Origin: Clostridium sp. K4410.MGS-306
GTDB taxonomy: Bacteria; Cyanobacteriota; Vampirovibrionia; Gastranaerophilales; Gastranaerophilaceae
Length of the DNA stretch: 64,000 nucleotides
Direction of reading: 5' to 3'
NCBI GenBank assembly: GCA_000980375.1
Contig: LARD01000025.1
Coordinates: forward strand, 21,521 to 85,520
Part shown: positions 51,510 to 59,814 of the stretch, in pieces
Layout of the letters: every line of letters begins with the position of its first letter
Position numbering within the stretch: the stretch's first letter is position 1
Notes under the pieces: generated by a model
Seen by the model: the letters and a program-made list of their open reading frames with translations, nothing else
Told to the model about the DNA's origin: nothing
Databases searched by the model: none
Made by a program: the position numbers and the translations under genes

Positions 51510-53007
51510 TAAATTTTATTTTTTGCATTTTCTCTTTAAACATCTCGGTTAAAAACGCGTGAGCAACCATACCTTCTTGCATTGCGATGTAGATTATGTC
51601 AGGTTTGTAATTCAATATTTCATTCGGGGGAATGGCTGTGTAACCTTTGTACTCACTAGTTTTTTCAAACTTTCTGTCACTTAAGGCCACAACATTTATA
51701 TTTTTAAAAACACCGTTTTGCAAAAGTGATTCAAAATGCTTGCCTGCTCCGTAAACTACTACTCTTTTGTTTTTGAGCTCAATACTGTTTATTCCTTTTT
51801 CGATTGTCTTGCCAATACGCAGATGCCATATGTCGTATAAGAAGTTTCTAACAATGTTGAATACCCTTTTTATGAAAACCGGACGCACTGCATATAAAAC
51901 AGTTTCGCAACACGTAGAGCTGTGATGATGAATGTAAAAGTTGTATCCAATATTGAGTGAATTTAAATACAATGCAATATCCCACAGATGAGAAGGTGCG
52001 TGATAAATACATATTGCCATATCAGGCTTGAATTTTTTAATGGTTTTTTGTGCACCTCTCAAAGCGTTAGGCTCTGCACTTTCTATATCCATTTTTATGT
52101 AATCGAGTTTGTTTATTTTGTTGTCTTTTACAAAATCATCCAATGCAACCAGCTCGCACTCTACAGCGTCTCCGTTAATAGGATATAAAACAGAAGAACC
52201 ACCGTTTCCTACTGCCATTTGTAATTTTTCGTGCTTGTTCCAAAGCCCGAGACAAAGCAATTCTATATTTTTTAGCAAAGGTTTCGTTGCTATTATGTTT
52301 TTTGCTTTTTCGCATTCTATTGGTGATGCTTCAAACGCAAATATCTTGCCTTTTTCTCCGATAAGTTCTGTATATTTTTCAAGCTCAAAAATGCTTGAAG
52401 AGATACCGGCATCCACAATAACAGCACCTTTTTTGACCGTTGGCATAAGCTCTTGAGGGAAATAATCCATTTCTCCGTTATAAGCTAAATAACCCGCATC
52501 ACCTTCTGTTAGCGATTTTAGACGCTGAAGAAAAACTTTTTTACTTTTTTTTGAAGATAAAAGTGAATATACTTTATCAATTTCTTGTTTATGTGCTTCA
52601 TAAAAGCTTTTTAGCGGCGGAAAAGTCAACATACAGCCGTTTTTATAATCAGCAGGTGTGAAGAAGTAATACAAACCTTTTCTGTTTTGGGCAATCATAT
52701 TCATTGTTGCAATCCAATGATTGTCGACCATTTCGTAAAAATCAATATAAACCGCAAGATTGTTTTTGTCATAGTTGTATTCTAATGATTCTACGGGGAT
52801 GTTTTCATATTCGGAAATATCATTTTTTCTTGGAAAGTAAGGGGATATCAAAATTCTTTCAATTTTGGCGCCAAATTTATCTTGAAAAACTTTTACGGCT
52901 GTTTCAATTTCATAATCAAAGCAAACAATAGAAACCGTGTTTAAATTTGATTCTGCAAAGTTTTTTCTGTATTTCTCCAGCCCGTTATAAAGTTTTTTAT
53001 TAATCAT
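51499..53007 (-). CDS. FkbM-type methyltransferase with an added C-terminal Rossmann domain
   Basis: 502 residues. The N-terminal 190 residues are a domain I do not recognise (starts CFDYEIETAVKVF). About 190-370 is FkbM: VDAGISSSIFELEKYTE as SAM loop, FAFEASPIECEKAK, and the family hallmark YIKMDIESAEPNALRGAQ. The last 95 residues match the small Rossmann protein at 47935. FkbM enzymes methylate hydroxyls on sugars or natural products; here a surface glycan is likely from the context. AAGGA SD. Divergent promoter region shared with adhE. Confidence 0.85.
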   Translation of the reverse strand: MINKKLYNGLEKYRKNFAESNLNTVSIVCFDYEIETAVKVFQDKFGAKIERILISPYFPRKNDISEYENIPVESLEYNYDKNNLAVYIDFYEMVDNHWIATMNMIAQNRKGLYYFFTPADYKNGCMLTFPPLKSFYEAHKQEIDKVYSLLSSKKSKKVFLQRLKSLTEGDAGYLAYNGEMDYFPQELMPTVKKGAVIVDAGISSSIFELEKYTELIGEKGKIFAFEASPIECEKAKNIIATKPLLKNIELLCLGLWNKHEKLQMAVGNGGSSVLYPINGDAVECELVALDDFVKDNKINKLDYIKMDIESAEPNALRGAQKTIKKFKPDMAICIYHAPSHLWDIALYLNSLNIGYNFYIHHHSSTCCETVLYAVRPVFIKRVFNIVRNFLYDIWHLRIGKTIEKGINSIELKNKRVVVYGAGKHFESLLQNGVFKNINVVALSDRKFEKTSEYKGYTAIPPNEILNYKPDIIYIAMQEGMVAHAFLTEMFKEKMQKIKFINV

Positions 53008-53086
53008 ATATTCCTTACTATTAGTAGATTGTCTTTTAAAAATTATATAAAAAACTGATTATCATATCAATTTGTTAAATATTCTA

Positions 53087-53104
53087 TCGTGAAAAAAATC
53101 ACAT
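53087..53104. promoter_or_regulatory. Rex-type operator 1 upstream of adhE
   Basis: TCGTGA-N6-TCACAT has the exact geometry of the Rex site (TTGTGA-N6-TCACAA) with two outer mismatches. It lies about 145 bp before the predicted start. Confidence 0.55.
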
Positions 53105-53123
53105 TTGTAATTGAGGTTCTCTG

Positions 53124-53139
53124 TTATATTGCAATATAA
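53124..53139. promoter_or_regulatory. Perfect 16-bp palindrome in the adhE region
   Basis: TTATATTG-CAATATAA is a perfect palindrome between the two Rex-like sites. It may be a further operator, or arise by chance in AT-rich DNA. Confidence 0.35.
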
Positions 53140-53213
53140 TTTGTATATACGCATAGTCTCTCTGACAGCGTATTTCAAATGTATAATATTTTTAATAATT
53201 GTAAAAATAACAC

Positions 53214-53242
53214 TTGAAATTTTATTTTGATTGGGTTATATT
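53214..53242 (+). promoter_or_regulatory. Promoter of adhE
   Basis: TTGAAA (53214-53219), 17-bp spacer, TATATT (53237-53242). The start would be near 53249, inside Rex-type operator 2. Confidence 0.65.
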
Positions 53243-53244
53243 AA

Positions 53245-53262
53245 TAGTGAATAATTTCACGA
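53245..53262. promoter_or_regulatory. Rex-type operator 2 at the adhE start
   Basis: TAGTGA-N6-TCACGA has the Rex geometry and covers the predicted transcription start, so binding would block initiation when NADH is low. Confidence 0.65.
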
Positions 53263-53280
53263 TAAAGGAGACGTTACACT

Positions 53281-55923
53281 ATGGCAACTAAAAAACAAGC
53301 CGAAACTGAAAAGCTCGAAAAAGCTTTCAACAAATCAAGTGAAGTTAAGACTCATGACGATTTGAAATTAATCATTGAAAGAGCTAAAAAAGCTCAAAAG
53401 ATTTATGCTACTTTCTCTCAAGAACAGGTAGACAAAATCTTTAAAGCAGCTGCTACTGCCGCTGACAAAATGAGAATTCCTCTCGCTAAAATGGCTGTTG
53501 AAGAATCAGGCATGGGCGTTATGGAAGATAAAATTATTAAAAACCACTTTGCTGCTGAATATATCTACAACAAATATAAAGATATGAAAACAGCCGGTGT
53601 TATTTTTGAAGATAAAGCTAACGGAATCAAAAAAGTAGCTGAACCTATCGGTGTTATTGCTGCAGTTATCCCTACAACTAACCCGACTTCAACTGCTATT
53701 TTCAAATCATTAATCGCTTTAAAAACAAGAAACGCTCTTGTATTCTCTCCACACCCGAGAGCTAAAAAATGTACAATCGAAGCTGCAAGAATTGTTTTGG
53801 AAGCTGCTGTTAAAGCAGGTGCTCCGGATGGTCTTATTGCTTGGATTGACGAACCTTCAGTTGAGCTTTCAGCTGCATTGATGCACCACGAAGACATTGA
53901 TATGATTCTTGCAACAGGCGGCCCGGGAATGGTTAAAGCAGCTTACTCTTCAGGCAAACCTGCTCTTGGTGTAGGCCCCGGTAACACTCCTGCTGTTATC
54001 GACGAAACTGCTGATATTAAAATGGCTGTTTCTTCAGTACTTATGTCAAAAACTTTCGACAACGGTATGATTTGTGCTTCTGAACAATCAGTTGTTGTAG
54101 TAAAAGACGTATATGACGAAGTTAAAAAAGAATTTGTTTTAAGAGGTGCTCACATCCTTTCTAAAGCAGAAAAAGATAAAGTAGCCGCTACTATCATCAA
54201 AGACGGCAGATTAAACGCTGCTATTGTAGGCCAGCCTGCATACAAAATTGCTGAAATGGCCGGCGTAACTGTTCCTCAAGATACAAAAGTTCTTATTGGT
54301 GAAGTTACAGATATATGCGAAGAAGAATCTTTTGCTCACGAAAAACTTTCTCCGGTACTGGCTATGTACAAAGCTAAAGACTTTGATGATGCTGTACAAA
54401 AAGCATATGACCTTGTTGATTTTGGCGGAGCAGGCCACACATCTGTACTTTACACAGACGAAAGAGATTCTGAAAGAATTGAAAAATTCGGTGTTAAACT
54501 CCATACTTGCAGAATCTTAATCAACACACCTTCATCTCAAGGCGGTATCGGTGACTTATTCAACTTTAGACTCAATCCGTCATTGACATTGGGCTGCGGC
54601 TCTTGGGGCGGCAACGCAGTAAGCGAAAACGTTGGTCCTCAACACTTATTGAACATCAAAACAGTTGCTGAAAGGAGAGAAAACATGCTCTGGTACAAAG
54701 TTCCCGCAAAAGTATACTTCAAAAGAGGAGCTTTGGACTTGGCTCTCAGAGAACTCAGCGGCAAAAAACGTGCATTCATTGTTACTGACAGATTCTTGTT
54801 CAATTCAGGTATGACAACAGCGATTACAAACACACTGGATGAAATCGGTGTTGATTATCAAATCTTCTTTGATGTAAAACCTGACCCGACATTGTCTACA
54901 ATCAACGATGCAATGATGATGGTTAAAGCATATGAACCTGATGTATTCATCGCGTTGGGCGGCGGTTCTTCTATGGACGCAGCTAAAATCTTGTGGTTAA
55001 TGTATGAACAGCCTGATACAGTGTTCGAAGACATTGCTATGAGATTTATGGATATCAGAAAAAGAATCTGCATGATTCCTGAACTCGGTAAAAAAGCTGA
55101 AATGGTTTGTGTACCGACAACATCAGGTACAGGTTCAGAAGTTACTCCGTTCGCTATCATCACTGATGATGAAACAGGTGTTAAATACGCAATCGCTGAT
55201 TACGCATTGACTCCGAACGTTGCTATCATCGACCCGAACCTTGTTGACTCTATGCCTAAAGGATTAACAGCAGTTTCCGGTTACGATGCTATCACTCACG
55301 CAATCGAAGCTTACGTATCAGTTATGGCAACAAACTTTACAAACTCTAACTCTTTAGAAGCTTTGAAACTGTTATTCAGATACCTCAAACGCTCTTATGA
55401 CAGCGGTAAAAACGATCCTATTGCAAGAGAAAAAGTACACTATGCTTCAACAATTGCAGGTATGGCATTTGCTAACGCATTCTTAGGAATATGCCACTCT
55501 ATGGCTCACAAACTGGGTGCTATGTTCCACGTACCTCACGGTATGGCTAACGCATTGTTGATTAACCAGGTTATCAAATTCAATGCTACAGACAAACCGA
55601 CAAAACAAACAGCATTCCCTCAATACAAATTCCCTTGCGCTAAGGCTAAATACGGCCAAATCGCTGATGAATTAGGATTGGGCGGCAAAAACGACGATGA
55701 AAAAGTTGAATTGCTGCAACAAGCTTTAGTACAAATGAAAAAAGACCTCGGCTTGCCGATGTCTATCAAAGAATTCGGTATCGAAGAATCTGAATTCCTT
55801 GCTAAACTTGATGAGCTTGTTGAACTTGCATTCGACGACCAATGTACAGGTGCAAACCCGAGATATCCGTTGTTTGAAGAAATCAAACAAATGTACCTCG
55901 ATGCATACTACGGAAGAATATAA
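53281..55923 (+). CDS. adhE: Bifunctional acetaldehyde/alcohol dehydrogenase
   Basis: 880 residues. Residues 1-450 are the acetylating aldehyde dehydrogenase (catalytic Cys in GMICASEQSVV, about 265; GVGPGNTPAVID). Residues 460-880 are the iron alcohol dehydrogenase (LGGGSSMDAAKI, TTSGTGSEVTPF, HSMAHKLGAMFHVPHGMAN with metal His). It turns acetyl-CoA to ethanol and regenerates two NAD. AAAGGAG SD. Codons here favour AAC, TTC, GCT and GGC more than neighbours, which suggests high expression. Two Rex-type operators precede it and a strong terminator follows. Confidence 0.97.
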   Translation: MATKKQAETEKLEKAFNKSSEVKTHDDLKLIIERAKKAQKIYATFSQEQVDKIFKAAATAADKMRIPLAKMAVEESGMGVMEDKIIKNHFAAEYIYNKYKDMKTAGVIFEDKANGIKKVAEPIGVIAAVIPTTNPTSTAIFKSLIALKTRNALVFSPHPRAKKCTIEAARIVLEAAVKAGAPDGLIAWIDEPSVELSAALMHHEDIDMILATGGPGMVKAAYSSGKPALGVGPGNTPAVIDETADIKMAVSSVLMSKTFDNGMICASEQSVVVVKDVYDEVKKEFVLRGAHILSKAEKDKVAATIIKDGRLNAAIVGQPAYKIAEMAGVTVPQDTKVLIGEVTDICEEESFAHEKLSPVLAMYKAKDFDDAVQKAYDLVDFGGAGHTSVLYTDERDSERIEKFGVKLHTCRILINTPSSQGGIGDLFNFRLNPSLTLGCGSWGGNAVSENVGPQHLLNIKTVAERRENMLWYKVPAKVYFKRGALDLALRELSGKKRAFIVTDRFLFNSGMTTAITNTLDEIGVDYQIFFDVKPDPTLSTINDAMMMVKAYEPDVFIALGGGSSMDAAKILWLMYEQPDTVFEDIAMRFMDIRKRICMIPELGKKAEMVCVPTTSGTGSEVTPFAIITDDETGVKYAIADYALTPNVAIIDPNLVDSMPKGLTAVSGYDAITHAIEAYVSVMATNFTNSNSLEALKLLFRYLKRSYDSGKNDPIAREKVHYASTIAGMAFANAFLGICHSMAHKLGAMFHVPHGMANALLINQVIKFNATDKPTKQTAFPQYKFPCAKAKYGQIADELGLGGKNDDEKVELLQQALVQMKKDLGLPMSIKEFGIEESEFLAKLDELVELAFDDQCTGANPRYPLFEEIKQMYLDAYYGRI

Positions 55924-55951
55924 TTCTTATTGTGAAATAAGATCCTCAAAG

Positions 55952-55984
55952 AAAAACCCGTTGATGAAAGTCAGCGGGTTTTTT
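55952..55984 (+). terminator. Terminator of adhE
   Basis: AAAAACCCGTTGA and TCAGCGGGTTTTT form a 13-bp stem with one T-G pair and a T-rich 3' side. Confidence 0.9.
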
Positions 55985-56010
55985 ATTAAAAAAATTTTTA
56001 ATAACTTATG

Positions 56011-57069
56011 TTATATTCTTTTACCTGTTTCAACATCAAAGAACAAAAAGTCATTGGTGTTGAATTGCAGCGTAATCTCTTTGTCAAAATGTTTTTGGGT
56101 GTCTACTTTTGCTGAGCATTTTGCTCCGTTTACATTAAAGTAAACAATCTTTTCACTGCCAAGCATTTCAGATATATCTACAGGCACAGTGAAATTGTAA
56201 TTAGAGTTTATTACATCCATTTTTTCCGGTCTGATTCCTATCAAGACTTCTGTGCGGTCTTTGATGATTGTTTTTTGCTCTTCTGATAGGTATACAATAT
56301 ATTCATTGTTTAGCTTTACGGTACCGTCTTGTACTTTGCAAGGGATAAAGTTCATTGAAGGAGAACCTAAAAATCCTCCAACAAAAGTGTTTGCCGGATT
56401 GTAGTAAATTTCTTCAGGCTTGCCTGCCTGCTGAATGATTCCTTTGTCGAGTACTACAATTCTGTCACCCATTGTAAGTGCTTCTGTCTGATCATGGGTT
56501 ACATATATAAAAGTTGTTTGCAATTTTTCGTGTAGTTTTTTGATTTCGGACCTCATTTGTACACGGAGTTTTGAATCCAGATTGGACAGGGGTTCGTCCA
56601 TAAGGAAGACCTTAGGATTCCTCACTATAGCCCGTCCAAGCGCAACTCTTTGTCTTTGTCCTCCCGAAAGCTGTTTGGGCTTTCTGTTGAGATATTCTGT
56701 TAAATCGAGTATTTCGGCTGCTTCTTTGACTTTTTTATCAATTTCATCTTTTTTTAGATTTCGCATTTTTAAAGGGAATGCGATGTTTTCATAAACCGTC
56801 ATATGCGGATAAAGAGCGTAACTCTGGAATACAAAAGCAATGTCACGGTCTTTTGGATGTACGTTATTTACGCATTTATCTCCAATAAATATTTGGCCGT
56901 CCGTAATATCCTCAAGGCCGGCAATCATCCTTAAAATTGTAGATTTTCCGCATCCTGATGAGCCAACCAGCACAAGGAATTCTTTATCCTGTATCTCTAA
57001 CGACACATCATTGATAATTGTTTTTGTGTCGTATTTTTTTACCACATTTTTTAAGGTGACATTTGCCAT
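56011..57069 (-). CDS. MsmX/UgpC-type sugar ABC transporter ATPase
   Basis: 352 residues. Walker A GSSGCGKST near 37-45, Q-loop VFQSYALYPHM, signature LSGGQRQRVALGRAI, Walker B VFLMDEPLSNLDS and H-loop VTHDQTEA. The C-terminal regulatory OB-type domain (LIGIRPEKMDVI) marks the MalK/MsmX/UgpC class that powers carbohydrate importers. No binding protein or permeases are adjacent, so it may be a shared ATPase serving several loci, as MsmX does in Bacillus. SD AAACACATG is weak. The kinase gene upstream ends 17 nt before its start. Confidence 0.93.
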   Translation of the reverse strand: MANVTLKNVVKKYDTKTIINDVSLEIQDKEFLVLVGSSGCGKSTILRMIAGLEDITDGQIFIGDKCVNNVHPKDRDIAFVFQSYALYPHMTVYENIAFPLKMRNLKKDEIDKKVKEAAEILDLTEYLNRKPKQLSGGQRQRVALGRAIVRNPKVFLMDEPLSNLDSKLRVQMRSEIKKLHEKLQTTFIYVTHDQTEALTMGDRIVVLDKGIIQQAGKPEEIYYNPANTFVGGFLGSPSMNFIPCKVQDGTVKLNNEYIVYLSEEQKTIIKDRTEVLIGIRPEKMDVINSNYNFTVPVDISEMLGSEKIVYFNVNGAKCSAKVDTQKHFDKEITLQFNTNDFLFFDVETGKRI

Positions 57070-57086
57070 GTGTTTACTCCGCTAAA

Positions 57087-58235
57087 TTATAGGCTTATTC
57101 TTTCAACAGGAATAATAAAAGTGTAACTGCAGCCTTTCATTGACTCAGATTCAACCCAGATTTTTCCTTTCAAGAGTCTGACCAGATTGTAAATTATTCC
57201 CATTTCAAGACTTTTTGATACGGCTTTTTTAGCAATATATTTGTCAATGTTGGCATACGGGTCAAATATATTGTTCAAATCAGATTCGGGAATTCCCATA
57301 CCTGTATCAATTATTTTTATCATCATATATGCTTTTTCAGGCAAATTAGCATTTACACTGAAACCTGCAATTTCTAAAAATTCATTGTCAGGGTGACTTA
57401 CAATCAATTGAATAGAGCCGGAATCTGTATTGTTTATAGAATTTTCAAGGAGAATATCAAGTATTCTTTTAAGAACGTTTTCATCAGAATAAATATTTCT
57501 TCTGCCAAGGCTGTTTAAATTAAAGTTTAAGATAATTTTTTTATCATCAGCTTTGACTTTGTATTGTGTAAACAGTGTTGTCATAAGGTTTACAAAGTCA
57601 AAATTCTTAAACTCATACTCGTAAAGTCCTGATTCCAGCTTTGAGTATTCAACCACACTGTTAACAAGTTCAAGCAGCTGGGTGGAATTTTTGTTGATTA
57701 TTTTCAGGTACTTTTCTTGTTTTTCGTTTACCTCTCCACCGAGTCCTTCAAGTATGGCCTGAGAAAAACCGTTTATTGAGTGGATTGGTGAAGTCAATTC
57801 TCCTGAAATTTTGGTCAAAAATGTATTTTTGTTTTTTGTAAGTTTGTTCAAGTATTCATGTTCAAACAGCAGCTTGTTTAGCATTTTCTGGCTGTGAGTC
57901 ACGTCTCTTATTGTTACTATAATTTTTTCTTCATCATCTTCATATTCATTGGCTTTTACTTCAAAAAACAAATCTTCTTCAAGATTCAATTTTGAACGCA
58001 CAACAGCAGAGTCATCTGATTTTGACAGGCTGCTTACAAGGTTAAACCCACCATCAAACATGTCGAGCAGCTCCATGTTAAAAAGCTCTTCACTTGTGAG
58101 TTTAAAAAGTTTTAAAAGATTTTCGTTAGCATATAATATTTCACCCGAAAGAGAAACAATTAAAACCGCTTCCGGATAGTAGCTCAGTACGTTTTTGTCA
58201 GATTTTTTATTAAATAACCATGATAATAGATTCAT
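57087..58235 (-). CDS. PAS-containing histidine kinase homolog lacking the phospho-acceptor histidine
   Basis: 382 residues. A PAS domain (about 15-110: YYPEAVLIVSLSGEILYANE) leads to a dimerisation helix where the usual S-H-E-L-R-T-P is S-G-E-L-T-S-P (residues near 147), so the phosphorylated His is Gly. The ATPase part keeps an N-box (DILLENSINNT near 262), G1 (IDTGMGIPESDL near 312) and the GIIYNLVRLLKGKIWVES end. No transmembrane helix. So it may bind ATP but cannot autophosphorylate in the usual way. No response regulator is adjacent. Confidence 0.85.
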   Translation of the reverse strand: MNLLSWLFNKKSDKNVLSYYPEAVLIVSLSGEILYANENLLKLFKLTSEELFNMELLDMFDGGFNLVSSLSKSDDSAVVRSKLNLEEDLFFEVKANEYEDDEEKIIVTIRDVTHSQKMLNKLLFEHEYLNKLTKNKNTFLTKISGELTSPIHSINGFSQAILEGLGGEVNEKQEKYLKIINKNSTQLLELVNSVVEYSKLESGLYEYEFKNFDFVNLMTTLFTQYKVKADDKKIILNFNLNSLGRRNIYSDENVLKRILDILLENSINNTDSGSIQLIVSHPDNEFLEIAGFSVNANLPEKAYMMIKIIDTGMGIPESDLNNIFDPYANIDKYIAKKAVSKSLEMGIIYNLVRLLKGKIWVESESMKGCSYTFIIPVERISL

Positions 58236-58311
58236 ATCGTGTAAAACTCCCCTTTAGATATACTTATAGTATCATAATCATTGCGAAAAATGAAAAAAGT
58301 TAAAAAAAGTA

Positions 58312-58338
58312 ATGCGGCTTTTGAATTAAAGGCCGCAT
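58312..58338 (-). terminator. Leftward terminator-like hairpin of unknown transcript
   Basis: ATGCGGC and GCCGCAT with an inner T4/AAAG pairing make an 11-bp stem; read leftward it is followed by TTACTTTTTTT. It lies upstream of a leftward gene and has no annotated gene feeding into it from the right; the 224-bp gap 58236-58459 holds no clear protein gene. Confidence 0.5.
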
Positions 58339-58459
58339 AAGTCAAGAAAGGAATGGTTAGACTATTAATAGGTTTATTATTACAACTTTTTTCATGCTGT
58401 GCAAATTTATAAACAATTGTAAACTTAGTGTATAATTGTTTTAAATAAAGGAATTTTTT

Positions 58460-59272
58460 ATGAAAACAGGTATTATTTCATTAGGTTTAATAGGCGGTTC
58501 GCTTTTAAAAGTGCTATGTGCTAAAGGTATTGAAACAGTTGCGGTTACAAGAAACAAAGATTCTATAGAAAAAGCAAAAGCCTACACTCCTTTTGTTTCG
58601 GATGATATTAACACACTTAGCGGGTGTGACATTATATTTGTTTGCTCACCTATGAGCAAAACATTAGAAATACTTGATAAACTGGAAACAGTTGTTTGTA
58701 AAGATACAATTGTTACTGATGTGTGCAGCCTTAAGGGCTTTGTAATGCAAAAGGAAAGACAGTATACTTTTATCGGTTCTCACCCTATGGCAGGAACAGA
58801 GCACAGTGGTTTTGACGCTTCTTTTGAGGCACTTTTTGAGGGCGCAAAGTGGGTCATTACACCTTTTGAAAGTACACCGTCCAATGCTGTGGATAAACTA
58901 TCTTCTTTAATTGCCTTAACCGGAGCGACAACTGTTATTACTAATGCTAAATCACATGACAGGGCTGCTGCCTTGATAAGCCATATGCCAATGATTGTTG
59001 CACAGGCACTTGTAAAGACAGTTAAAGACGAACATCTTGCCAAAATGCTTGCTGCAAGCGGATTTAGAGATATGACGCGTCTTGCTCTTTCAAATACTCA
59101 AATGGCAGCAGATATGGCTGCGATGAACAGTCAAAATATCTCTGAATCAATAATTATGCTTATGGAGTCTGTCAAACAACTGCTGGGAGATGATTATTCC
59201 GTACAGATAGAGGCGTTGAAAGATATTCGTCAAAACATGTATAACGATAAGGGACAAAATATATCCAACTAA
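58460..59272 (+). CDS. tyrA: Prephenate/arogenate dehydrogenase
   Basis: 270 residues: NAD(P) loop ISLGLIGGSLLKVL, then FVCSPM, TDVCSLKG, and the substrate signature GSHPMAGTEHSGFDAS with catalytic His, followed by SHDRAAALISHMPMIVAQAL. The cofactor loop lacks its first glycine (S-L-G-L-I-G-G), a common TyrA form. It makes tyrosine precursor by oxidative decarboxylation. AAAGGAA SD. Slightly short (usual about 280). Prephenate versus arogenate use cannot be told. Confidence 0.93.
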   Translation: MKTGIISLGLIGGSLLKVLCAKGIETVAVTRNKDSIEKAKAYTPFVSDDINTLSGCDIIFVCSPMSKTLEILDKLETVVCKDTIVTDVCSLKGFVMQKERQYTFIGSHPMAGTEHSGFDASFEALFEGAKWVITPFESTPSNAVDKLSSLIALTGATTVITNAKSHDRAAALISHMPMIVAQALVKTVKDEHLAKMLAASGFRDMTRLALSNTQMAADMAAMNSQNISESIIMLMESVKQLLGDDYSVQIEALKDIRQNMYNDKGQNISN

Positions 59273-59371
59273 AGTTATACGTACAAACAACTTTTTTACA
59301 ATTAAATTAAACTCACAACCTGATATCATATAAATGTTAGGGACAACGTATACAAACAGTCAGGGACGCAA

Positions 59372-59722
59372 ATGAAAATCAGGGATGTTGACAAAGTTTG
59401 TATTGTCGATATAGCAGGGAAAACTGTATCACAATCAGACCTAATAGAATTAAAACGGCTTTTCAAGAAAGAAGCGTCTAAAAGGCGCATTGGCATTAAT
59501 CTTGAAAAAGTTTTGAACATAGAGCATGAATTTTTGAATTTTCTGCAAGAATCATCGTTTAAGCAAAAATTGTCTCTTTTTAATGCAAACAATGAAGTTT
59601 ATCTTCTGCTTTTTGTTTCCAAGACGGATAGATATGTAAATATCTATCTAAATGAAAATGATTTTTATGAAGACAAACATTGTATTGTATACAGGCGTTT
59701 AAAACTTCTTAAAAGTGCGTAA
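59372..59722 (+). CDS. STAS-like protein without the phosphorylatable serine
   Basis: 116 residues with the STAS order of strands and helices: VCIVDIAGKTVSQSDLIELK, then RIGINLEKVLNIEHEFLNFL and LSLFNANNEVYLLLFVS. Where anti-anti-sigma factors have D-S-S/T-G-I-G there is V-L-N-I-E-H-E-F, so the regulated Ser/Thr is absent. It could be a structural STAS module, or another fold. GGGA SD 6 nt upstream. Not clearly in an operon. Confidence 0.55.
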   Translation: MKIRDVDKVCIVDIAGKTVSQSDLIELKRLFKKEASKRRIGINLEKVLNIEHEFLNFLQESSFKQKLSLFNANNEVYLLLFVSKTDRYVNIYLNENDFYEDKHCIVYRRLKLLKSA

Positions 59723-59814
59723 ACTATTGGCCGAAATATTAACAAACATTTCCTATTCGACAAAACTTTCAAATTATAGGATTATATTAATAAGACTATA
59801 TTTTGGGGAAAATG

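Noticed and set aside
54858-55163. Reverse open frame inside adhE
   Set aside because: Fully overlapped by strongly recognised AdhE; shadow frame.
58353-58412. 20-codon ORF starting MVRLLIGLL and ending SCCANL
   Set aside because: The purine-rich sequence touches the ATG with no spacing and there is no other support; probably chance.
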